DNA of 5,367 bases from positions 1 through 5,367 of the forward strand of contig CAMOXW010000095.1 in the NCBI GenBank assembly GCA_946629405.1, in the 5' to 3' direction. The notes under the pieces were generated by a model. It was not told the origin of the DNA. It made no database searches and worked only from the letters and a program-made list of their open reading frames with translations. Position 1 is the first letter of the stretch. Every line of letters starts with the position of its first letter. Position numbers and translations under genes: made by a program. Source of the stretch: an uncultured Ruminococcus sp. Lineage in GTDB: Bacteria; Bacillota_A; Clostridia; Oscillospirales; Ruminococcaceae. This document shows positions 1 through 5,367 of this stretch, in pieces.

Positions 1-116
<116 letters not shown>

Positions 117-120
117 TTTC

Positions 121-150
121 CCCCCTTCCAGATCCCTGGAAGGGGGTTTT
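121..150 (+). terminator. Rho-independent terminator of the rRNA operon
   Basis: A perfect 11-bp GC-rich stem (CCCCCTTCCAG at 121-131 with CTGGAAGGGGG at 136-146) closes a four-base ATCC loop. It is followed by TTTT at 147-150. It begins about four bases after the 5S 3' end, so it ends the rRNA transcript. The U tract is short, so some read-through into the membrane-protein gene that starts at 178 is possible. Confidence 0.93.
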
Positions 151-177
151 CGTATAAATTTGCAATAGGAGACATAT

Positions 178-1767
178 ATGAAGAATTACCTGAAAAACCG
201 GGTATATCTCCTGGTAACAGTTATATTTGCGGTGTTCAGTGCTGTGATCGCAGGAACGAACATACTTGGCGGCGACGATATACTATGGACGCTTGATGAG
301 TCACGGCATGATGTTTTCGGCAGCACATCGGTAAACGGCAGGTACCTGACGAATGCTGTTACTTTTGTTGCTGTCCGCGTGTGGATACTTCGCTTTCTGA
401 TCGCATTTGTATTTGTATTTCTGTTGCATCAGCTTATGCTGCGCGTGATAAGTGCGGACAGGGAAGTTCCGGGTTGGGCGGCAGCATTTTCCGCAGTTGC
501 CCTGTTGACGATAAGGCCGGAGATGTTCACCCAGACGATAAACTGGATATCTGGCATTACTAACTATGTTATATCGGCTGTAATCCTCATGAGCGTTCTG
601 CTGTATTTCAAGCCTCTGCTGTGCGGGGAGAAGCTGGGACGCAAAAAATACACAGCAATACTCATATTTCTGCTTGGATTTGCGGGTTCGCTTTGCGTTG
701 AGAACGTGACTATCTACAGCATATGCCTCGGAGTATTTCTTATGGTATACTCATGGAAGTGCCATAAGGAGCTTCATATCGGGATTTTTGCCTATATTGT
801 CGGTGCAGCAGCAGGAGCTGCTGTGATGTTTACCAATCACACATACTCAACCCTGTTCGGCAGCAACACTGACGAGGTCGGATTCCGGCGGGTAAGCGTA
901 GATTTTTCAGATATTTTTCATCAGGTCTATGAAGATGTCATTGCATATTACTGTGTTCCCTTCTGGATCCTGCACATTGTGATCTACGTGAGCCTTATGT
1001 TCCTTTATTCCGGAAAATTCGGCAATGGTCGGGCTACTCCGCCGAAGTACACAAAGGCAGCTCTTACAGTTACAGCGCTTTACACAGCCTATTCGTTCTT
1101 TACAAACATATACGGCGGCTTTGCGGTATGGAATGCTGCGCTGACGATACGAGGTATCGAGGCTGCTTTTACATTCATGTACATTCTCTCTCTTTTCTTT
1201 CTGGGAAGTGTTCTTTGCAGCCGTCAGAGCTTCACAAGATTTGCACTTTATCTTTGCTCAACAGTGATCCTTTCTGCACCTTTTGCTGCGGCAAACCCTG
1301 TAACGGAGCGCTGCTTCTTTACCGATCTGATCTTCTGGATCCTTGCGGCAGGAGAGCTTTCGTCCAGCGTGGTCAGCACATACAGCTTTGAGCGCTGCTA
1401 TCCGGTGAGATTCTTGTCGGTCGTATCAGCGGGATATCTTGCGTTTTCTATAGCTTATATGTGTGCGTGGAACAAGTATACTGACGTAATGCGCTTTAAT
1501 TATATAAAGCAGCAGCTTGATGACGGGAGAAAGTCGCTTGAGTTCATAAAGCTGCCATACCCCTCATACGTTCCGCGGGATGAGCTTGATGCTTACAAGG
1601 ATGCTATCGAGCAGAGCAAAAGGGAGGATAATTTTGGAACGGATCAGGCGCTGAGCGACACGGGAATGAGGATAGGCTATGAGCTTTTCAAGGCTCACGG
1701 CATTACGGAGAGGGTATATGACCTGAACATTATAATGATATCCCTCTACGACTATGATCTTAAATAA
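178..1767 (+). CDS. Polytopic membrane protein, DUF6056/GT-C glycosyltransferase-like
   Basis: A 529-residue integral membrane protein of no certain function. The ATG is supported by an AGGAGA ribosome binding site at 167-172, five bases upstream. I count roughly 10-13 hydrophobic segments, for example near residues 8-27, 69-92, 127-146, 157-175, 179-193, 201-219, 262-278, 326-345, 354-372 and 412-431. They are followed by a soluble tail of about 100 residues (432-529). After the first helix comes GGDDILW (31-37, acidic pair D33/D34), then NGRYLTN (53-59) and PVTERCFF (374-381). An acidic pair in the first outer loop is typical of GT-C glycosyltransferases that use lipid-linked sugars, and the layout recalls DUF6056 proteins. 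The family call is from memory and moderate. A role in surface glycan or teichoic-acid decoration is inference. Tandem TAA stops at 1765-1770 lead into the terminator. No clear promoter lies between it and the rRNA terminator. Confidence 0.85.
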   Translation: MKNYLKNRVYLLVTVIFAVFSAVIAGTNILGGDDILWTLDESRHDVFGSTSVNGRYLTNAVTFVAVRVWILRFLIAFVFVFLLHQLMLRVISADREVPGWAAAFSAVALLTIRPEMFTQTINWISGITNYVISAVILMSVLLYFKPLLCGEKLGRKKYTAILIFLLGFAGSLCVENVTIYSICLGVFLMVYSWKCHKELHIGIFAYIVGAAAGAAVMFTNHTYSTLFGSNTDEVGFRRVSVDFSDIFHQVYEDVIAYYCVPFWILHIVIYVSLMFLYSGKFGNGRATPPKYTKAALTVTALYTAYSFFTNIYGGFAVWNAALTIRGIEAAFTFMYILSLFFLGSVLCSRQSFTRFALYLCSTVILSAPFAAANPVTERCFFTDLIFWILAAGELSSSVVSTYSFERCYPVRFLSVVSAGYLAFSIAYMCAWNKYTDVMRFNYIKQQLDDGRKSLEFIKLPYPSYVPRDELDAYKDAIEQSKREDNFGTDQALSDTGMRIGYELFKAHGITERVYDLNIIMISLYDYDLK

Positions 1768-1768
1768 T

Positions 1769-1805
1769 AAAAGATCCCGAAGCTTTTCAGCCTCGGGATC
1801 TTTTT
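1769..1805. terminator. Bidirectional terminator shared by two convergent genes
   Basis: A 12-bp perfect stem pairs 1769-1780 with 1793-1804 (core AAGATCCCGA/TCGGGATCTT). The loop is 12 bases, with two further possible pairs (1782-1783 with 1790-1791). On the + strand it ends in TTTTT at 1801-1805 and terminates the 529-residue membrane protein. On the - strand it is followed by TTTATTATTT and terminates the 309-residue membrane protein. The - strand gene's stop codon (1787-1789) lies in the loop, and its final Lys-Arg-Ser-Arg codons form the right arm. Confidence 0.9.
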
Positions 1806-2716
1806 AACACGAATGATGACCGTATGAGCATATAGACGCTCATTCCGACGCAGAATACCATGACCGCAGAGCCGGTAATGATATTCATTAGTTTTCTGTA
1901 GGCATCGTCATTTCCGAAAGCGGGTATCATGTCTGTCTGTAGGGTATACATGGACATTGCGGCGGCGATCATACTGAGATTCTTGGAGGCTTTCAATATC
2001 GGAGAATTTCTTTTTGAGAAGGAAACCAGCTTAGCTGCTGCGGTGAAGAAATAGATGAAGGTAAACAGGGCGTTTATAATGATAATAAAGCCCGGATATT
2101 CATTATGCTTATTATTGACAGTCATCTGGATAGTCATACCGCTCATTGCAAGGCTGAGAATGAGCAGCAGGGAACCGCATTTTCTGTATGTCCTCATCTC
2201 TGAGAGAAATCTTGCATCGGATTTGTCCGGGATATTCCGGATGTCATGTGCAAGATAGAAGCGTATAGCGAATATGACCGCGTAGTATATGCCGCCAGTC
2301 CACATCCAGCTTGAATCATAATAGATACCGGTGGAAATCTTGTATGAAGCATACAGCAGGTTTATGAGCTGTCCGGAGTAAAGAGCTACGGTAGCCCTGA
2401 AATCCTTGTCGTGCATATATCTTGCTGTAAGTGCATGGCTGTTCATCTTGTTCCTCAGCCACACTACAGCTCTCAGGTCATCTCCGTGCAGGAGCTCATG
2501 GATACGTCTTTTTGCCCGTGGGATGTTTGTACACAGCACGACCAGTGCATAGGCTGAATACAGATATGCAAAGTAGCTGAATGGGTGATCCTGCATCAGC
2601 AGTCCGACTACCGTTACCGGAACGGCACAGACGATGACGAAAAGTGCAGTTTTAAGTCCGGGGTTAAGCAGAGTATAGAGAGTTTTTTTCATGGTTATAA
2701 ATTTAGGACTTGCCAT
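1787..2716 (-). CDS. Eight-helix membrane protein of unknown function
   Basis: I do not recognise this 309-residue protein. Hydrophobic segments lie near residues 22-40, 46-64, 108-126, 137-155, 180-198, 209-229, 247-262 and 279-298. A basic cytoplasm-like stretch (66-105, with PRAKRR and RNK) separates helices 2 and 3, and a further basic loop follows helix 6 (KRNSPILKASK, 235-245). No enzyme motif or binding site stands out. The start is uncertain. The ATG at 2716 has a fair AGGGA ribosome binding site at 2725-2729, eight bases upstream, but lies in a hairpin. The ATG at 2692 would give a more typical MKKTLYTLL start but has no visible ribosome binding site. The frame begins 17 bases after the iscU stop, so it is probably the tail of the Fe-S operon, perhaps at reduced expression because of that hairpin. 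A functional link to Fe-S assembly cannot be claimed. Confidence 0.82.
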   Translation of the reverse strand: MASPKFITMKKTLYTLLNPGLKTALFVIVCAVPVTVVGLLMQDHPFSYFAYLYSAYALVVLCTNIPRAKRRIHELLHGDDLRAVVWLRNKMNSHALTARYMHDKDFRATVALYSGQLINLLYASYKISTGIYYDSSWMWTGGIYYAVIFAIRFYLAHDIRNIPDKSDARFLSEMRTYRKCGSLLLILSLAMSGMTIQMTVNNKHNEYPGFIIIINALFTFIYFFTAAAKLVSFSKRNSPILKASKNLSMIAAAMSMYTLQTDMIPAFGNDDAYRKLMNIITGSAVMVFCVGMSVYMLIRSSFVLKRSRG

Positions 2717-2732
2717 CAGGCAAGTCCCTTTT
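2706..2732. terminator. Hairpin between iscU and the downstream membrane gene (terminator or attenuator)
   Basis: A perfect 9-bp stem (GGACTTGCC at 2706-2714 with GGCAAGTCC at 2719-2727) closes a four-base loop. On the - strand, the direction of the operon, it is followed by the weak tract TAAATTTAT, so termination would be partial. On the + strand it is followed by CTTTT, a somewhat better tail. It covers part of the ribosome binding site and the upstream ATG (2714-2716) of the membrane gene, so it could also limit that gene's translation. Confidence 0.6.
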
Positions 2733-2733
2733 A

Positions 2734-3150
2734 TTACTCCTCGGGCTCTTTGATCTCACCGACAATCGGGAGTGGATCAATTCCCTGCTTTGTGTAGTAA
2801 TCGGAGAGGGCAGATTTTATAGCCTGCTCTGCGAGGACTGAACAGTGTATCTTGACCTGCGGGAGACCGTCGAGAGCCTCGACAACAGCCTGATTTGTGA
2901 GCTTGAGAGCGTCCTCCACGGGCTTGCCCTTGATTAGCTCGGTAGCCATTGAGGAAGTAGCAACAGCAGCACCGCAGCCGTATGTCTTGAACTTTACGTC
3001 ACTGATAATGCCCTTGTCTATTTTGAGGTACATCTTCATGATGTCGCCGCACTTAGCGTTGCCTACCTCGCCGATTCCGTCAGCGTCTTCTATCTCTCCG
3101 ACGTTTCTGGGATTTGAAAAATGATCGAGAACCTTTTCGCTGTATAACAT
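2734..3150 (-). CDS. iscU: IscU/NifU-type Fe-S cluster assembly scaffold
   Basis: This 138-residue cytosolic scaffold receives sulfur from the cysteine desulfurase and builds [2Fe-2S] or [4Fe-4S] clusters before passing them to apo-proteins. The three ligand cysteines are present: C34 in NAKCGD, C59 in YGCGAA and C103 in KIHCSVLAEQA. The cluster-labilising aspartate D36 and H102 are also present. The region recognised by the HscA chaperone in proteobacteria is LPQVK (96-100) rather than LPPVK. The length is that of stand-alone IscU, without the C-terminal domains of full NifU. It is IscU-like rather than SufU-like, since I see no extra zinc-site insertion. The ATG has an AGGAG site at 3158-3162, seven bases upstream. 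It lies 33 bases downstream of the barrel-protein gene and in the same operon as its desulfurase partner. Databases may call it nifU or iscU. Confidence 0.96.
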   Translation of the reverse strand: MLYSEKVLDHFSNPRNVGEIEDADGIGEVGNAKCGDIMKMYLKIDKGIISDVKFKTYGCGAAVATSSMATELIKGKPVEDALKLTNQAVVEALDGLPQVKIHCSVLAEQAIKSALSDYYTKQGIDPLPIVGEIKEPEE

Positions 3151-3183
3151 AATATTACTCCTATCTGTGTTTTGAGCCTGTCC

Positions 3184-3594
3184 TTATTCGTGAGCGGCTT
3201 CATTTATGATCTTTTTTATAATATCGTTTCGTTTGATGAGCTTTGAATCGGAGGTGCCGAGCAGGAACTCGGCCTTCTGACCCTCGGTAGCATTTCCGCT
3301 CAGTCCGGCTGAAAGGGTGATAGCGATGATTTCCGAGGAAATGTGCTGACCGTTCCGCAGGGTGATATCCACCTTGTCACCTGTTCTGAACGTGCCCTCG
3401 GTAACGGAGCCGACGATCACAGTTCTGCCGTCCGCTGCGGGGAGAGAGCTTGTGATGATGAGCTCTGCGTGGCAGTGCTCAGCGACGCCGGATTCTGCGC
3501 GGTACACATTTTCCTCATATTCACGAAGCTCCCTTTCGTCATCTGTCAGGAAGTCATGCTGACGTTCGCCGAAGAGCTTGCTGAGGAGACCCAT
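3184..3594 (-). CDS. Small protein with a free-standing EF-Tu domain-2-like beta barrel
   Basis: With the start chosen here the product has 136 residues. It opens with a short amphipathic MGLLSKLFG segment, then a charged, acid-rich linker (15-35). Residues 43-128 read like domain 2 of translational GTPases: AELIITSS, GRTVIVGSVTEGTFRTGDKV, then GQKAEFLLGT and LIKRNDII. These correspond to the EF-Tu pattern of GRGTVVTGRVERG, a VGEEV-like turn, VGVLLRG and an IKREDV-like strand. There is no GTPase domain (no P-loop or NKxD), so it is a barrel alone. The ATG at 3592-3594 shares one base with the stop of the desulfurase (TAATG), implying translational coupling. An upstream ATG at 3630 has no ribosome binding site and would add 12 residues. 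Its position between NifS and IscU suggests a part in Fe-S assembly, perhaps as a protein- or RNA-binding adaptor, but this is inference. The function is unknown. Confidence 0.88.
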   Translation of the reverse strand: MGLLSKLFGERQHDFLTDDERELREYEENVYRAESGVAEHCHAELIITSSLPAADGRTVIVGSVTEGTFRTGDKVDITLRNGQHISSEIIAITLSAGLSGNATEGQKAEFLLGTSDSKLIKRNDIIKKIINEAAHE

Positions 3595-4784
3595 TATTCG
3601 TAAGCCTCGCCCTTCATCATCTTCTCCCATACCGGTGACATTTCACGGAGGCGCTTAACGATGCCGGGGAGAACGTCGATGATATAATCAACGTCAGAGT
3701 CAGTAACATCGTCCTCAATCGAGAGGCGGAGGGAGCCGTGAGCTATCTCGTGTTTCAGACCGATAGAGAGGAGAACGTGTGAGGGGTCAAGTGAGCCGGA
3801 AGTGCAGGCTGAACCTGAGGAGGCGCATATACCGTTCATATCGAGCATAAGGAGGAGTGATTCACCCTCGATGCCCTCGATAGAGATGTTGAGGTTTCCG
3901 GGGAGGCGCTTGTCCCTGTCACCGTTGAGGCGGGTGTAGGGGATCTTGAGTATACCGTCGATAAGGCGGTTGCGCTTAGCGGTAATGGAAGCGTTCTTTG
4001 CGGGGATATCCTTAGTGGCGGCCTCGATAGCAACACCGAGACCTACTATAGCGGGCACGTTCTCAGTACCGGCACGTTTTCCGCGTTCCTGACCGCCTCC
4101 GTGGATGAGGTTGGGGAGGATTATTCCCTTGCGGATGTAGAGAGCGCCGATGCCTTTCTGAGCGTGTATCTTATGGCCGGAGAGTGAGAGAAGGTCGATG
4201 CCCATTTTTTTGACGTCGATGTCGATATGGCCTACAGCCTGAACGGCGTCGGTATGGAAGAGGACGCCTTTTTCGTGGCATATTGCAGCGATCTCCTCGA
4301 TAGGCTGGATAGTGCCGATCTCATTGTTTGCGAACATAATGGTAACGAGGGCGGTATCCTCGCGGATAGCATTTTTAACGTCCTGTGGGTCGATGAGACC
4401 CTTGTTGCTTACGGGGACGTAGGTGACCTCATAGCCGTGTTTTTCGAGGTATTCGCAGGTATGGAGCACAGCGTGATGCTCGAAAACGGAAGTGACGATA
4501 TGTTTTTTGCCTTTCTTAGCCATATTTTCGGCAACGCCCTTGATAGCCCAGTTGTCGGATTCTGAGCCGCAGCTTGTGAAGAATATTTCGCGGGGTTCAG
4601 CGCCGAGGGCTTTAGCGACCTTTTCGCGTGCAGCCTCAACATCGCGCTGAGCGTCTCTGCCGAGCTTGTAGATGCTTGAAGCGTTGCCGTAGGCAGTACG
4701 GAAGTAGGGGAGCATAGCGTTGAGCACTTCCTCAGAAACGGCGGTAGTAGCGGCATTATCCGCATATATGAATCTTTTTTCCAC
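3594..4784 (-). CDS. nifS: Cysteine desulfurase, NifS/IscS type (group I)
   Basis: This 396-residue PLP-dependent enzyme converts L-cysteine to alanine and leaves a persulfide on its own cysteine, which it hands to IscU and other acceptors. Key residues are visible: YADNAATT at the N terminus (7-14), the PLP-stacking histidine in EHHAV (H104), D179 and Q182 in HTDAVQAVG, the Schiff-base lysine K205 in SGHKIHA, RAGTENV (238-243), and the catalytic cysteine C327 in SSGSACTSG on the long mobile loop typical of group I enzymes. The start is GTG (4782-4784), supported by a perfect AGGAGG at 4793-4798 with eight bases of spacing. The C terminus is full length. It lies just downstream of rnhA and overlaps the next gene by one base. 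The name nifS is the usual one in Clostridia; iscS is equally defensible. Confidence 0.97.
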   Translation of the reverse strand: MEKRFIYADNAATTAVSEEVLNAMLPYFRTAYGNASSIYKLGRDAQRDVEAAREKVAKALGAEPREIFFTSCGSESDNWAIKGVAENMAKKGKKHIVTSVFEHHAVLHTCEYLEKHGYEVTYVPVSNKGLIDPQDVKNAIREDTALVTIMFANNEIGTIQPIEEIAAICHEKGVLFHTDAVQAVGHIDIDVKKMGIDLLSLSGHKIHAQKGIGALYIRKGIILPNLIHGGGQERGKRAGTENVPAIVGLGVAIEAATKDIPAKNASITAKRNRLIDGILKIPYTRLNGDRDKRLPGNLNISIEGIEGESLLLMLDMNGICASSGSACTSGSLDPSHVLLSIGLKHEIAHGSLRLSIEDDVTDSDVDYIIDVLPGIVKRLREMSPVWEKMMKGEAYE

Positions 4785-4799
4785 TTTGGAAACCTCCTG

Positions 4800-5267
4800 T
4801 TAAAGTTTTGCAAATTTATCGCGCTGTTCGACTGCAAGTCTGTCGCAGCGTTCATTTTCGGGATGACCAGCGTGACCCTTTACCCAGTTGAAGGTGACGT
4901 CGTGCGTATCAAGGAGCGGCAGGAGCCTTTCCCAGAGGTCAACGTTAAGGGCAGGCTTCTTGTCGGATTTTATCCAGCCCTTTTTCTTCCAGCCGTAGAC
5001 CCAGCCTTTTGTGATACTGTCGACGACGTACTTGCTGTCCGTAGTAAGGATGACCCGGCAGGGTTCTTTCAGGGAAGCGAGGCCGGTAATAACGCCGAGC
5101 AGCTCCATGCGGTTGTTGGTAGTAGCCTTTTCGCCGCCGGAGAGTTCCTTTTCGGCATTGCCGAAGCGCAGGATCACGCCATAGCCTCCGGGGCCGGGGT
5201 TACCGCTGCAAGCGCCATCGGAGAATATCTCAACAGTTTTGATAGCAAGTCCTCCCTTCTTATACAA
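4800..5267 (-). CDS. rnhA: Ribonuclease HI
   Basis: RNase HI cleaves the RNA strand of RNA-DNA hybrids, removing R-loops and primers in the cytoplasm. In the 155-residue open frame the four metal-binding carboxylates are D17 (IFSDGAC), E55 (NNRMEL), D77 (TTDSKYV) and D142 (CDRLA), with the catalytic-loop histidine H132 in [11 protein letters not shown]. The basic substrate-handle segment is also present ([14 protein letters not shown], 91-104), so it is a bacterial type HI enzyme without an N-terminal hybrid-binding domain. The boundary at 5267 is the only usual start (TTG) upstream of the domain, and it lacks a ribosome binding site. The strong GGGAGGA site (5250-5256) and family alignment instead favour an ATC codon at 5241-5243, giving 147 residues. 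The stop is only 15 bases from the desulfurase start, so rnhA is the first gene of the Fe-S operon. Confidence 0.95.
   Translation of the reverse strand: MYKKGGLAIKTVEIFSDGACSGNPGPGGYGVILRFGNAEKELSGGEKATTNNRMELLGVITGLASLKEPCRVILTTDSKYVVDSITKGWVYGWKKKGWIKSDKKPALNVDLWERLLPLLDTHDVTFNWVKGHAGHPENERCDRLAVEQRDKFAKL
5241..5256 (-). promoter_or_regulatory. Ribosome binding site pointing to an ATC start for rnhA
   Basis: AAGGGAGGA ends at 5250 and is the best Shine-Dalgarno near rnhA. The in-frame codon six bases downstream is ATC (5241-5243), which is where family members normally have ATG (compare the E. coli N terminus MLKQVEIF with IKTVEIF here). The TTG at 5265-5267 lies upstream of this site and cannot use it. 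This supports a near-cognate ATC start or a single-base error or change in a former ATG. Confidence 0.6.
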
Positions 5268-5295
5268 TTATATTAATGTCTGCTCAACAACTAAA
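5267..5295 (-). promoter_or_regulatory. Possible sigma-A promoter for the rnhA-nifS-iscU operon
   Basis: A consensus -10 hexamer TATAAT lies at 5267-5272 on the - strand. At 17 bases upstream the -35 is poor (TTTAGT, 5290-5295). Transcription would start near 5260, leaving a short leader that keeps the ribosome binding site at 5250-5256 but excludes the TTG at 5265-5267. An alternative pair, TTGAGC (5282-5287) with TATAAG (5259-5264) at 17 bases, would start near 5252, inside the ribosome binding site, and is less likely. Confidence 0.45.
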
Positions 5296-5336
5296 AATTG
5301 GCTTTATACAGCTTTTAAAAGCCAATTTTTAGTTGT
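5287..5336. terminator. Perfect 19-bp inverted repeat, probable bidirectional terminator
   Basis: The arms at 5287-5305 and 5318-5336 pair perfectly (18-base core CAACTAAAAATTGGCTTT, 5288-5305) around a 12-base centre. In both directions the structure reads AAAAATT, a GGCTTT/AAAGCC stem, then AATTTTT. That is the form of a bidirectional intrinsic terminator, probably ending a gene beyond the right edge. The centre and right arm also contain a 12-base palindrome GCTTTTAAAAGC (5311-5322). A short transposon-like repeat cannot be excluded. The rest of 5337-5367 is AT-rich and holds no gene, though TTGACA on the - strand at 5334-5339 overlaps the repeat's edge. Confidence 0.65.
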
Positions 5337-5367
5337 CAAAGTGCAAGAAAAAATAAATTTTCCGATA

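Noticed and set aside
2734..3150. SufU rather than IscU identity for the scaffold
   Set aside because: The HCSVLAEQA segment and the short, uninterrupted middle region fit IscU, and no suf genes are nearby.
3594..3630. Upstream ATG adding 12 residues to the barrel protein
   Set aside because: It has no ribosome binding site. The start overlapping the desulfurase stop gives the natural [10 protein letters not shown] terminus.
4409..4855. 148-residue - strand frame and a 112-residue + strand frame (4227-4565) inside the desulfurase region
   Set aside because: Both are shadows of nifS, whose frame has complete catalytic motifs. Their translations are low-complexity and have no ribosome binding sites.
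4863..5276. 137-residue + strand frame opposite rnhA
   Set aside because: It is antisense to a gene with all RNase HI active-site residues, and its translation resembles no protein I know.
5287..5336. CRISPR repeat or riboswitch at the right edge
   Set aside because: There is a single inverted repeat without spacers or repeated units, and no conserved riboswitch core is visible in the short leader of rnhA.

Overview
The window most likely comes from a low-to-mid GC Gram-positive anaerobe of the Clostridia, with a Ruminococcus-like member of the Oscillospiraceae as my best guess. The reasons are AGGAG-type ribosome binding sites with GTG or TTG starts, frequent ATA isoleucine codons, a 5S rRNA of Firmicutes type, and an iron-sulfur locus made only of a NifS-type desulfurase and an IscU-type scaffold. 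The genus is an inference from style, not proven.

Left part, + strand (1-1767). The window opens inside a 5S rRNA gene, missing about four 5' bases, which closes an rRNA operon. A near-ideal intrinsic terminator follows. About 30 bases later begins a 529-residue polytopic membrane protein with an early GGDD motif, resembling the DUF6056/GT-C type of glycosyltransferase-like proteins. No convincing promoter of its own can be seen.

Right part, - strand (5267 down to 1787). A compact cluster reads rnhA (RNase HI), a cysteine desulfurase (nifS/iscS), a small protein that looks like a free-standing EF-Tu domain-2 beta barrel, an IscU-type Fe-S scaffold (iscU/nifU), and an unrecognised eight-helix membrane protein. 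Gaps are 1-33 bases, and the desulfurase stop and the small gene's start share a base (TAATG). This suggests one operon. NifS supplies persulfide sulfur and IscU assembles the cluster, while the barrel protein sits between the two partners and is the most novel item. The two halves converge on a shared bidirectional terminator at 1769-1805 whose stem also encodes the last residues of the membrane protein.

The right edge (5268-5367) holds a probable promoter and a perfect 19-bp inverted repeat, with no gene visible. The start of rnhA is odd: the best Shine-Dalgarno and the family alignment both point to an ATC codon. No CRISPR array, IS element, tRNA or prophage is present.
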